The notes beneath the pieces were generated by a model. The model saw only the letters and a list, made by a program, of their open reading frames with translations. It was not told the DNA's origin and did not search any database. A DNA stretch of 5,945 nt from Pseudomonadota bacterium (GTDB lineage: Bacteria; Pseudomonadota; Alphaproteobacteria; Rhizobiales; Xanthobacteraceae): the NCBI GenBank assembly GCA_023430245.1, contig JAEZBA010000091.1, positions 1 to 5,945 on the forward strand. The letters are read 5' to 3'. Numbering within the stretch: the first letter of the stretch is position 1; the number at the start of each line of letters is the position of its first letter. Position numbers and translations under genes: made by a program. Of the stretch, positions 1 through 4,817 are shown in pieces.

Positions 1-500
1 GGTGTGTACCCGGGTGTACGGACGCACCATTCGCTCGCTTTATCCGGCGGTCTCTGCAACCGAAAATGACGCGCCTCCGTATCTTTTGAGTCGCGAGGCG
101 TTTCCTGCAACGGTTCGGATTTAAAACCATCTTCGTCGACGCTGACCTTGCGAGGCTGCCAACAACATAGCGGATGCAACAGCTTCGTCCGCTTGACTAG
201 CAAGCTCGGCGCTCAGGCCAAGAAGGCATGCGCTTCGAAAGGTTTTAAGGCCGAGATGCCGGACGACTGTCCATGGCAAACCGAAGCTAGCGTGCCTACG
301 CGAACGAATCGCTCACTTCGTCTACAAGTCATGCGTCTAGCGCGTGCTCGACTGAGCGTAAGACGCTGCGTGATCACCTCGGCGGTATACCGCCCATGCT
401 TGAGAACGTTCGTTGGACAGCGTCTCGGTAAACGGTCCTCGGCGACGGCTTCAGCACGCTGGGTGTGACGTGGAGGGCAGCATGCTGCTCACCGGCCTAT
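1..500. other. Gene-free stretch, no supported coding sequence
   Basis: I find no convincing gene here on either strand. The only longish plus frame (148-468) begins at a TTG with no Shine-Dalgarno sequence and encodes an Arg/Ser/Cys-rich string without recognisable domain structure. The minus strand is interrupted by stops in all three frames. CTAG tetramers, usually rare in coding DNA of such genomes, occur three times between about 197 and 340, which also argues against constrained coding sequence. No tRNA, rRNA or insertion-sequence ends were recognised. The stretch may be intergenic DNA or a decayed gene. The sequence does not decide between these. Confidence 0.5.
381..394. repeat. Perfect 14-bp palindrome
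   Basis: GGCGGTATACCGCC reads identically on both strands with no spacer. Its size and symmetry suit a binding site for a dimeric regulator, but no gene start lies close by and no matching second copy was seen. It may be a chance palindrome. Confidence 0.35.
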
Positions 501-502
501 GG

Positions 503-518
503 TTAACTATATGTTAAC
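503..518 (+). promoter_or_regulatory. Putative CtrA binding site
   Basis: The bases read TTAA, seven bases, then TTAAC, which matches exactly the TTAA-N7-TTAAC consensus of the alphaproteobacterial cell-cycle regulator CtrA. Because both halves are GTTAAC hexamers, the site also fits the consensus on the opposite strand. It lies 33 bases upstream of the EcfG-type promoter at 551-575 and inside a gene-free region, so its target is unclear. CtrA binding is inferred from the motif alone. Confidence 0.5.
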
Positions 519-550
519 GGCCGCGTGATCGACTGCCTTATTCCGACTCT

Positions 551-575
551 GGAACGGTCCTGTTTTTGTCGCGTT
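551..575 (+). promoter_or_regulatory. Putative EcfG-type general-stress promoter
   Basis: GGAAC at 551-555, a 16-base spacer, and CGTT at 572-575 match the known consensus GGAAC-N16/17-CGTT for the alphaproteobacterial general-stress sigma factor EcfG (PhyR-NepR-EcfG system). The orientation is rightward. The expected transcript would start roughly between 580 and 590. No convincing protein gene follows on the plus strand, so the product may be a small RNA or a leader. Such a transcript would head towards the minus-strand peptide gene at 810-965. Confidence 0.5.
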
Positions 576-756
576 GCGTGGTCAGGCTCCCAACCGAATC
601 GCAAGCAGGCATCCATGACCTTCCTTTCCGCAATAGCGCTCGGACTGCCGGTCGCGGATCTGATTTAACGGGACAAGCGCCCGGAAAATCTGGAATACGA
701 TCCCTATTGAGCATCGCCTTCCGTGGGCTGGAAAAAAACTCCGCAGGCAGCGCGAC

Positions 757-788
757 AAAAAGCCCGGCTGAGGGGTCCCGGCCGGGCT
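757..788 (-). terminator. Intrinsic terminator of the 51-aa peptide gene
   Basis: On the minus strand, an 8-bp GC-rich stem (AGCCCGGC at 788-781 pairing with GCCGGGCT at 768-761) encloses a 12-base loop and is followed by a five-U run at 761-757. It lies 22 bases beyond the stop codon of the minus-strand peptide gene, as expected for a Rho-independent terminator. Plus-strand reading through the same hairpin is not followed by a U-run. A small palindrome (GCTAA-GT-TTAGC, 795-806) sits between the stop codon and the hairpin. Confidence 0.75.
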
Positions 789-809
789 CAATAAGCTAAG
801 TTTAGCCAG

Positions 810-965
810 CTAGTATCCCGGGCAATAGCCGTATCCCGTGCAGTTGTAATAAGTGTAATTCACCCAAGGCTCTGCGCCTCCGACACATTCCAATGTTTCG
901 TCGGAGACATGGATACGGAAAAGTTCGTCCTCGTTACGCTCAGTCGACCTATCGATCTTGCTCAT
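810..965 (-). CDS. Small RiPP-precursor-like peptide (51 aa)
   Basis: This encodes 51 residues from an ATG at 965 with a good ribosome binding site (AAAGGA at 979-974, spacer of 8). A longer reading from further upstream lacks such a site. Residues 1-19 are hydrophilic and charged. Residues 21-26 read SDETLE and residues 29-30 are Gly-Gly, giving SDETLECVGG. This resembles the SDEELE...GG end of the leader peptides of ribosomally made, modified peptides (nitrile-hydratase-leader and Nif11 type). The remaining 21 residues hold six Tyr, four Gly, one Trp and two Cys spaced C-x5-C, ending in YCPGY, with no Lys or Arg. No modifying enzyme, transporter or protease is visible nearby. The gene has its own terminator, so it is expressed as a discrete unit. 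The RiPP role is inferred from architecture. It could instead be an unmodified secreted or structural peptide. Confidence 0.7.
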   Translation of the reverse strand: MSKIDRSTERNEDELFRIHVSDETLECVGGAEPWVNYTYYNCTGYGYCPGY

Positions 966-1050
966 CGCTTGGATCCTTTCAGGCCTCCACCGGTTCCAAT
1001 CATACATCAATTCCCCGCATCGCGCCTGTGAATCTATCCCAGATTCCATA

Positions 1051-1078
1051 AAAGCAGCGGCTGGCGTTGCTTCCAGCC
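1051..1078 (-). terminator. Possible terminator after the 1123-1431 gene
   Basis: On the minus strand GGCTGG (1078-1073), an 8-base loop and CCAGCC (1064-1059) form a 6-bp stem. After five more bases comes a four-U run (1053-1050). It lies about 45 bases past the stop codon of the 102-aa gene and upstream of the peptide gene, which would make the two separate transcripts. The gap between stem and U-run makes this weaker than the terminator at 757-788. Confidence 0.4.
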
Positions 1079-1122
1079 CGCCGGGGCTTGCGGGATGATC
1101 GAGGAAAACCCGTCCGTCCTGA

Positions 1123-1431
1123 TCAAGCCAAAATCGCGATGGTGGCGTTCACGGCCGGCAACCAGTCAGGCAGCCAGGCCGCACCGAATGCGCAGGCGGT
1201 AGGCGGAACCTGCGGTGAGCGAGCTGCGATCTCGGCGGTGACCGCCTCGTAAAGCGTGACGTCACGCCTGCGGCGCCGCTGCTTGGCGAGGCGGACATGG
1301 TCGCGCGCGTAGCGAGAGGCGAGCGCGCCGTGGCTATTGATCAACAGGTCCGCTTCGCGCCGCACCTGGCTGCGAAAGGTGCCAAACCAGAACAACGTAT
1401 CGCTAATCCAGTGCAGCTTAACCCTAGCCAT
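1123..1431 (-). CDS. Hypothetical basic protein (102 aa)
   Basis: This encodes 102 residues from the ATG at 1431. A 21-residue longer version starting at 1494 has no Shine-Dalgarno sequence and an unremarkable N-terminus, so I prefer the internal start, although its own site (GCGGA, about 12 bases upstream) is also weak. Residues 27-70 are rich in Arg, Ala and Glu and look helical (READLL, YARDHVRLAKQ, a run of five Arg, then TLYEAVTAEIAAR). This pattern resembles short alphaproteobacterial helical proteins of unknown function that contain REA...YAR...A...V..EIA.R. The last 30 residues are Ala/Pro/Trp-rich and mildly hydrophobic. No catalytic motif is visible. The gene lies upstream of the RiPP-like peptide on the same strand, 157 bases away. 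A functional link is unproven. Confidence 0.5.
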   Translation of the reverse strand: MARVKLHWISDTLFWFGTFRSQVRREADLLINSHGALASRYARDHVRLAKQRRRRRDVTLYEAVTAEIAARSPQVPPTACAFGAAWLPDWLPAVNATIAILA

Positions 1432-1592
1432 GATTGATAATCCGCAGACCGATTCTGATTGCGCCCTGCACGAGGAGCCGAATTCAAGCCCCATGCAGAG
1501 TTGATCGCCGTCGAATTTCTGGCACGGGTTGCAACCTGGTGGAAGGGAGTCCTGGGGGGGCCCTGCCGTTTCACACCCATATGGCGGTCACA

Positions 1593-1611
1593 CCCGTCGA
1601 AACGGGGGAGA
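1593..1611 (+). promoter_or_regulatory. Ribosome binding site overlapped by a small hairpin
   Basis: The Shine-Dalgarno sequence GGGGGAGA (1604-1611) lies 7 bases before the ATG at 1619. CCCGT (1593-1597), the tetraloop CGAA and ACGGG (1602-1606) form a 5-bp hairpin whose right arm covers the first three G of that site. The hairpin could modulate translation, but a five-pair stem is weak evidence. Confidence 0.45.
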
Positions 1612-1618
1612 CAGAACA

Positions 1619-1735
1619 ATGACCACACAAACTTTCCGCGACGCGGCCGCCTTTCCTGCCCTGGTGACCGCTGCCTTTTTTGTCCGCAATGCCGCCGTGA
1701 TCCTCACCCTGCTGGCGCTGTTCTTCGCCGCCTGA
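1619..1735 (+). CDS. Small single-pass membrane protein (38 aa)
   Basis: This encodes 38 residues from the ATG at 1619, chosen because a strong Shine-Dalgarno sequence (GGGGGAGA) precedes it at the right distance. Upstream starts in the same frame lack one. The N-terminal 23 residues are mixed polar and hydrophobic (MTTQTFRDAAAFPALVTAAF), with Arg23 just before a hydrophobic stretch, residues 25-38 (AAVILTLLALFFAA), that runs to the end. The two hydrophobic patches could form one long or two short membrane segments. Function is unknown. Small Ala/Leu/Phe-rich peptides of this sort are often missed by gene callers. It is convergent with the outer-membrane protein gene, with a hairpin between them, and divergent from the 102-aa gene. 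Confidence 0.6.
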   Translation: MTTQTFRDAAAFPALVTAAFFVRNAAVILTLLALFFAA

Positions 1736-1790
1736 GCGGACCGCCCTCCTCACTTGGATAAGCACCCTGGCCGTAGATCGGCACTTCCGT

Positions 1791-1815
1791 CAGCCCGGCG
1801 TGGACGGCCGGGCTG
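1791..1815. terminator. Hairpin between convergent genes
   Basis: CAGCCCGGC (1791-1799) and GCCGGGCTG (1807-1815) form a perfect 9-bp stem with a 7-base loop. It sits between the ends of two convergent genes (plus-strand stop at 1735, minus-strand stop at 1842). There is no U-run on either side, so it is a possible bidirectional terminator or mRNA 3'-end stabiliser rather than a textbook intrinsic terminator. Its eight inner bases per arm are the same as in the terminator at 761-788. Confidence 0.5.
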
Positions 1816-1841
1816 CGATCGTTGCGGTGGGCGTGTGACGA

Positions 1842-2540
1842 TCAGAACCGGAAGTTCAGGCCGGTTCGCAGGATATGCGCATCGGCGGACCCGCCGGTGA
1901 TCCTCGCGTTCGGAATTGCCGGGGCATCGGTCGGCGGACCTGCATAGAGATATTCAATCTTGGCCGTCCATCGATCGGCGACCGCCCATTCGACGCCGCC
2001 GCCGACCGTATAGGTCCAGGAGGTCTTGCTCGCCGAGAACGGTCCGAAGCCTGTGATCACCCCGTCGAACTTGTTGTGCCCATAGAGGGCACCGCCGGTC
2101 ACGTACCAGAGCGATCGATCGAAGGCGTAGCCGACGCGGCCACGGATGGTGCCGAACCATGGGCCCTTGGAAGTGCCGGTCAGCACGTTGCCGCCGGCGA
2201 ATCCGGTCACGTCACCCTTGCCGGCCGAGCCCTGAAAATCGGTCTCGATACCGAACACCCAAAGACCATACTGCCAATTATAGCCGGCCTGCACGCCGCC
2301 CAGAAACCCGTCGCCGCTACCGCTGACGGCGCCGGGCACCCCATTGATCAGGATATCGCCGTCCCCGCTCGACCAGCCCCAGCCGATATTTCCGCCGACA
2401 TAAAAACCCGTCCAGTTATAGATCGCGGCCACCGGCTCCGGCGCCTTGTAGACCGGACGAGCAATATCGGCGGCACCAGCGCCATGCATGGTCGCCGCAA
2501 TCAGGGCCGAAGTTGAGAGAGCAATTGAAAGCGCGCGCAT
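1842..2540 (-). CDS. Omp25/Omp31-type outer-membrane beta-barrel protein
   Basis: A 232-residue outer-membrane protein of the Omp25/Omp31/RopB-like family (eight-stranded barrel, OMP_b-brl type). Residues 1-23 are a signal peptide: Arg2, a hydrophobic core, and cleavage likely after AGA23. The mature start ADIARPVYKAPEP followed by YNWTGFYVGGNIGWGW (41-56) is the family's typical opening. Alternating aromatic/Gly strands follow, such as GGVQAGYNWQ (81-90), GTIRGRVGYAF (130-140), WYVTGGALYG (145-154) and YTVGGGVEWAVADRW (177-191). The protein ends in LRTGLNFRF with the terminal Phe used for barrel assembly. I chose the ATG at 2540 because GGGGGA lies just upstream, although with a short spacer of 4. 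An ATG at 2558 would add six residues before the signal peptide. In relatives these proteins are abundant surface components. A specific role cannot be assigned. The upstream DNA holds several inverted repeats. Confidence 0.9.
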   Translation of the reverse strand: MRALSIALSTSALIAATMHGAGAADIARPVYKAPEPVAAIYNWTGFYVGGNIGWGWSSGDGDILINGVPGAVSGSGDGFLGGVQAGYNWQYGLWVFGIETDFQGSAGKGDVTGFAGGNVLTGTSKGPWFGTIRGRVGYAFDRSLWYVTGGALYGHNKFDGVITGFGPFSASKTSWTYTVGGGVEWAVADRWTAKIEYLYAGPPTDAPAIPNARITGGSADAHILRTGLNFRF

Positions 2541-2604
2541 GAAATCCCCCATTTGCATCGCTCCGGATCGAAATCCGTTGCCGACTGACCGATGCGGGAT
2601 GGGG

Positions 2605-2633
2605 TGACGCGTGCGTCAGGTTCCTGCGGAACC
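2605..2633. promoter_or_regulatory. Two abutting inverted repeats upstream of the OMP gene
   Basis: TGACGC-GT-GCGTCA (2605-2618) is followed without a gap by GGTTCC-TGC-GGAACC (2619-2633). Both have perfect 6-bp arms. They lie 65 to 93 bases upstream of the minus-strand OMP start and could be operators for dimeric regulators, or a composite RNA structure in the leader. The regulator is unknown. Confidence 0.4.
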
Positions 2634-2692
2634 AGTTTCAGCACATCAGACTGCGAATTCCCCCGGCCGCGCAATCGGCCTCATGCAACCGC

Positions 2693-2717
2693 AACCGGGG
2701 GATTGCTCCAACGTTCC
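2693..2717 (-). promoter_or_regulatory. Weak EcfG-like promoter candidate for the OMP gene
   Basis: On the minus strand GGAAC (2717-2713), 16 bases, then GGTT (2696-2693) differs from the EcfG consensus GGAAC-N16-CGTT by one base. It would transcribe towards the OMP gene with a leader of roughly 145 bases. The GGAAC also forms one arm of a GTTCC-TT-GGAAC inverted repeat (2713-2724), so an alternative reading is a regulator site. Confidence 0.25.
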
Positions 2718-2724
2718 TTGGAAC
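2713..2724. repeat. GTTCC-TT-GGAAC inverted repeat
   Basis: Perfect 5-bp arms with a two-base spacer, repeating the arms of the inverted repeat at 2619-2633 about 90 bases away. Both lie between the 124-aa gene and the OMP gene. Two related sites in one upstream region hint at a shared binding protein, but the spacers differ (2 versus 3 bases). Confidence 0.3.
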
Positions 2725-2758
2725 CGAAAAAAAATCGAGTGGCTGTCGCGTTGGACGA

Positions 2759-3133
2759 TCAGTCTTCGAAATCGTCTTCCAACGGCGCGGGTTGCCAGAG
2801 CGGGCCCTTCGCCAGCGAAATCTTGCGCCGGCCATTCTCGTGATGGGTCGCCGCCGGAGCTTCGGGTTGCCGGGACAATTCATACAGGGCCGCGCCAGGC
2901 CGGCCGCCGGCGTCGACCAGATCGGTCTCACTGCAGGTCGATGCAATGGCGAGGCTGAGCGGGTGCAGATGCGCGCGGCGATAGCAGAACAGTGCGAGCA
3001 TTGCGCGCGTCTGCGCGGGGATGCTTGCGACCAGTTCGGGCAACCCCTGCGGATGTGACCGAAACAATTGGCCGAACAGGCTTTCCGGTATTGGGCACAC
3101 GTCGTCTGAAGAGTTCAGGCTGTAGGTCGCCAT
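2759..3133 (-). CDS. Hypothetical protein (124 aa)
   Basis: This encodes 124 residues from the ATG at 3133. ATGs at 3139 and 3142 and a TTG at 3151 are in frame, but GGGGGA ends eight bases before 3133, which favours the MATYSLNSSDD start. The protein is soluble-looking, with no signal peptide. Residues 16-24 (PESLFGQLF) and 31-51 (LPELVASIPAQTR, then AMLALFCY) look helical. Residues 66-80 contain STCSETDLVDAGGRPG. The tail is proline-rich and ends in the acidic LEDDFED. Cysteines occur at positions 13, 50 and 67. I recognise no domain. It resembles the uncharacterised small proteins common in Bradyrhizobium, but I cannot name a family. A CtrA-type box lies 52 bases upstream, so its expression may be tied to the cell cycle. 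Confidence 0.7.
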   Translation of the reverse strand: MATYSLNSSDDVCPIPESLFGQLFRSHPQGLPELVASIPAQTRAMLALFCYRRAHLHPLSLAIASTCSETDLVDAGGRPGAALYELSRQPEAPAATHHENGRRKISLAKGPLWQPAPLEDDFED

Positions 3134-3184
3134 CGTCATCATCCCCCGCAAAAAGAGCTGATTCGGAAATTGCGACTGAAATTC

Positions 3185-3199
3185 TTAAGGGCGCGTTAA
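3185..3199. promoter_or_regulatory. Second putative CtrA binding site
   Basis: TTAA (3185-3188), seven bases, TTAA (3196-3199) matches the CtrA core spacing exactly. The base after the second TTAA is T on the plus strand and G on the minus strand, rather than the consensus C. It lies in the 168-base divergent region, 52 bases upstream of the minus-strand gene and 102 bases upstream of the plus-strand membrane peptide gene, so it could serve either. Confidence 0.4.
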
Positions 3200-3301
3200 T
3201 CGCCGATGGGCTGCTGCAAGCGAGCGGATTTGAGCTATCGCAAAGCCCCTCGCCTGCCCCGGTGACACCGTCTGCCAACCATCCGGGGAAGGAGACGTGA
3301 G

Positions 3302-3409
3302 ATGCCCGCAGCCAATCTTCTTGTTGTCAGCCTGATCATTCTGGCCTTCGCGATCTTCGCCGCCACCCTGTTCTGGGGCGACTACACCTCGCGCGGTACG
3401 CGGCCGTAA
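3302..3409 (+). CDS. Small single-pass membrane protein (35 aa)
   Basis: This encodes 35 residues from the ATG at 3302, supported by a near-perfect Shine-Dalgarno sequence (AAGGAGA, 3289-3295, spacer of 6). Residues 5-25 (from NLLVV to LFW) form one clear transmembrane helix. The C-terminal tail GDYTSRGTRP is polar and basic, which would place it in the cytoplasm with the N-terminus outside under the positive-inside rule. Such short helix-plus-basic-tail proteins are recurrent in rhizobial genomes, and their functions are unknown. It is divergent from the 124-aa gene across a CtrA-type box and convergent with the enolase-superfamily gene. Its stop codon lies inside a perfect hairpin. Confidence 0.7.
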   Translation: MPAANLLVVSLIILAFAIFAATLFWGDYTSRGTRP

Positions 3410-3420
3410 CCGTACGGCCG
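3401..3420. terminator. Perfect hairpin across a stop codon
   Basis: CGGCCGTA (3401-3408), loop ACCG, TACGGCCG (3413-3420): an 8-bp perfect stem with a four-base loop. It contains the last codons and the TAA stop of the 35-aa gene and ends 11 bases before the minus-strand gene's stop codon at 3432. There is no U-run on either strand. It may limit read-through between the two convergent genes or protect mRNA 3' ends. Confidence 0.45.
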
Positions 3421-3431
3421 GCGCTCTCCGC

Positions 3432-4583
3432 TCAGCCTTTGGCGCGCCCCGCCGACAGCGGGAGCTTCGCAATCTCGCGAATGGCGTCGTTGTTCGGCTC
3501 GAAGCCGAGGCCCGGTTTGTCCGGCAGCGCCAGCCAGCCATCGGCCGGCATGATCATGCCGGTGAACAGCGTCTTGTAGAGTTCGACCGCGAGATAGTGA
3601 TGCTCGACCAGCGAGCCATTGGCGACGCCGGCCTGCAGATGCATGTTGTGATAGGACCAGGCGCCGCCATTGGCGACCGATACATTATATGAGGCGGCGA
3701 GCCCTGCGATTTTCACGCACTGGGTAAAGCCACCGGTGATGCAGACATTGGGCTGCGCATAGTCGATCGCCTGCGCGGCCAGCAAATCGCGGAAGCGATA
3801 GGCCAGCCCCTCGTTCTGCCCGCAGGCCAGTGCGACGCCGGCATTGCGGCGAAGCTGCGCCATGCCGGGAATGTCGTTCTGGGTGAGCGGCTCCTCGAAA
3901 AACGAAATGTTGTAGGGCCGGATCATCTCCACCAACTTGGTGGCGTGGTAGAGATCGAGATTGCAATTGGCGTCGATGAAAATCTCGACGTCGGGGCCGA
4001 CCGCCTCGCGGACCGCCTGGACGCGCTTGGCGTCTTCCCGGATCGCGTCCATGACCGGGCGCTCGTCCTTGTGCTTGAGCGCCTCGCTCGCGACCGTCAT
4101 CTTGAGCCTGCGGAAGCCGTCGGCGACCCATTTCTTCGCCGCCGCGGCAAGCTGCTCGCGATCGAAAAAGCCGAAGCCGAAGGTCGCATAGACTGGCACC
4201 CGCGCCCGTGCGCCGCCCAGCAGTTTCCAGACCGGCAGATTGAGGGCCTTGCCCTTGATGTCCCAGAGCGCGAGATCGACCGCCGCGAGCGCATGCGCCG
4301 CATAGCCGGTCTGGCCGCGCGGCATCGTGGTCCAATACATCTTCTCCCAGATCCGCTCGGTCAGCAGCGGGTCGTCTCCAATCAGGTTCGGCGCCATCAC
4401 GCCGTTGACCACCTGCGCCACCACGTCTTCCTCGGTGATGGATGTCAGGCCATGGCCGACGATGCCGGTATCGGTCTCGACCTCGACATAACAGGCCGCC
4501 AGCGAGGTCTTCTTGTCCAGACCCATCACGGTGATGTGGAGCGGGACATTGAGCGGAGTAGCGGTGACGCGAACGATCTTCAT
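3432..4583 (-). CDS. Enolase-superfamily (mandelate racemase/muconate lactonizing type) protein
   Basis: A 383-residue enolase-superfamily protein, full length for the family. Residues 1-123 form the capping domain and end in the family signature ALAAVDLALWDIKGKALNLP...LLG (98-123). The rest is the barrel. Family members abstract a proton alpha to a carboxylate bound to Mg2+. Here the first two metal ligands are present (D204 in FIDANCN, E230 in FFEEPL) and N206 is kept. By spacing to P. putida mandelate racemase, the third ligand Glu is Gln256 (CGQNEG), the dyad Asp is Asn279 (QPNV), the dyad His is Gly306, and the second Lys of the KxK motif is Thr163 (LKMT), with only K161 kept. The substrate and reaction are therefore uncertain: an unusual dehydratase or isomerase, or a non-catalytic relative. 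The start at 4583 has a modest site (GGAA). It is divergent from the decarboxylase-family gene across 234 bases, so the two may share a regulator. Confidence 0.9.
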   Translation of the reverse strand: MKIVRVTATPLNVPLHITVMGLDKKTSLAACYVEVETDTGIVGHGLTSITEEDVVAQVVNGVMAPNLIGDDPLLTERIWEKMYWTTMPRGQTGYAAHALAAVDLALWDIKGKALNLPVWKLLGGARARVPVYATFGFGFFDREQLAAAAKKWVADGFRRLKMTVASEALKHKDERPVMDAIREDAKRVQAVREAVGPDVEIFIDANCNLDLYHATKLVEMIRPYNISFFEEPLTQNDIPGMAQLRRNAGVALACGQNEGLAYRFRDLLAAQAIDYAQPNVCITGGFTQCVKIAGLAASYNVSVANGGAWSYHNMHLQAGVANGSLVEHHYLAVELYKTLFTGMIMPADGWLALPDKPGLGFEPNNDAIREIAKLPLSAGRAKG

Positions 4584-4626
4584 TGAGGTTCCGGCGGCTC
4601 TCGGGACAGGACTGATTCGACACCGT

Positions 4627-4643
4627 CCCACGCTTTCAGTGGG
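4627..4643. repeat. Small inverted repeat in the divergent promoter region
   Basis: CCCAC-GCTTTCA-GTGGG: 5-bp arms, 7-base spacer, 44 bases upstream of the enolase-superfamily start. It could be an operator half-site pair, but short arms like this arise by chance. I see no well-formed promoter hexamers that I would commit to between 4584 and 4817. Confidence 0.2.
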
Positions 4644-4760
4644 CGATGGGCATGGCGCAATTTCGTTTTCGACCTTGCCTATAAGCGATCCGCGTTCTAC
4701 CGGCAATTTGCCGCAACGCATGACGGTGCGCGTCGTACGCCCTATCGTCGGCCGGTCAAA

Positions 4761-4775
4761 CACGACATGATCGTG
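4761..4775. promoter_or_regulatory. Possible operator before the decarboxylase-family gene
   Basis: CACGA-CATGA-TCGTG has perfect 5-bp arms whose centres are ten bases apart, about one helical turn, as for a dimeric repressor or activator site. It lies 42 bases upstream of the ATG at 4818, in the region between two divergent genes. No regulator gene is in the window to pair it with. Confidence 0.3.
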
Positions 4776-4817
4776 CAAATCATCCAAGGCAAAGTTCAAG
4801 GGAGGACAGATTTTCAG

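Noticed and set aside
1..149. Minus-strand frame open to the left window edge, giving a hydrophilic product
   Set aside because: No ATG start or ribosome site was found in frame, and about 50 open codons at an edge is not convincing. A partial gene ending outside the window cannot be fully excluded.
148..468. Plus-strand 106-codon frame
   Set aside because: TTG start, no ribosome binding site, Arg/Ser/Cys-rich product without structure, and codon use unlike the real genes.
615..668. 17-codon hydrophobic ORF after the EcfG-type promoter
   Set aside because: Only a weak AGG ribosome site and too short to judge from sequence. It is mentioned in the promoter finding but not listed as a gene.
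582..791. Minus-strand 69-codon frame
   Set aside because: It begins in or overlaps the terminator hairpin of the peptide gene and has no ribosome binding site or recognisable sequence.
1554..1560. Run of seven G as a possible phase-variable tract
   Set aside because: The run is short and lies in a non-coding region about 60 bases before a small gene, so slippage would not switch a reading frame.
1875..2516. Plus-strand frame of 213 codons
   Set aside because: It is antisense to the outer-membrane protein gene and has no domain-like sequence or good start site.
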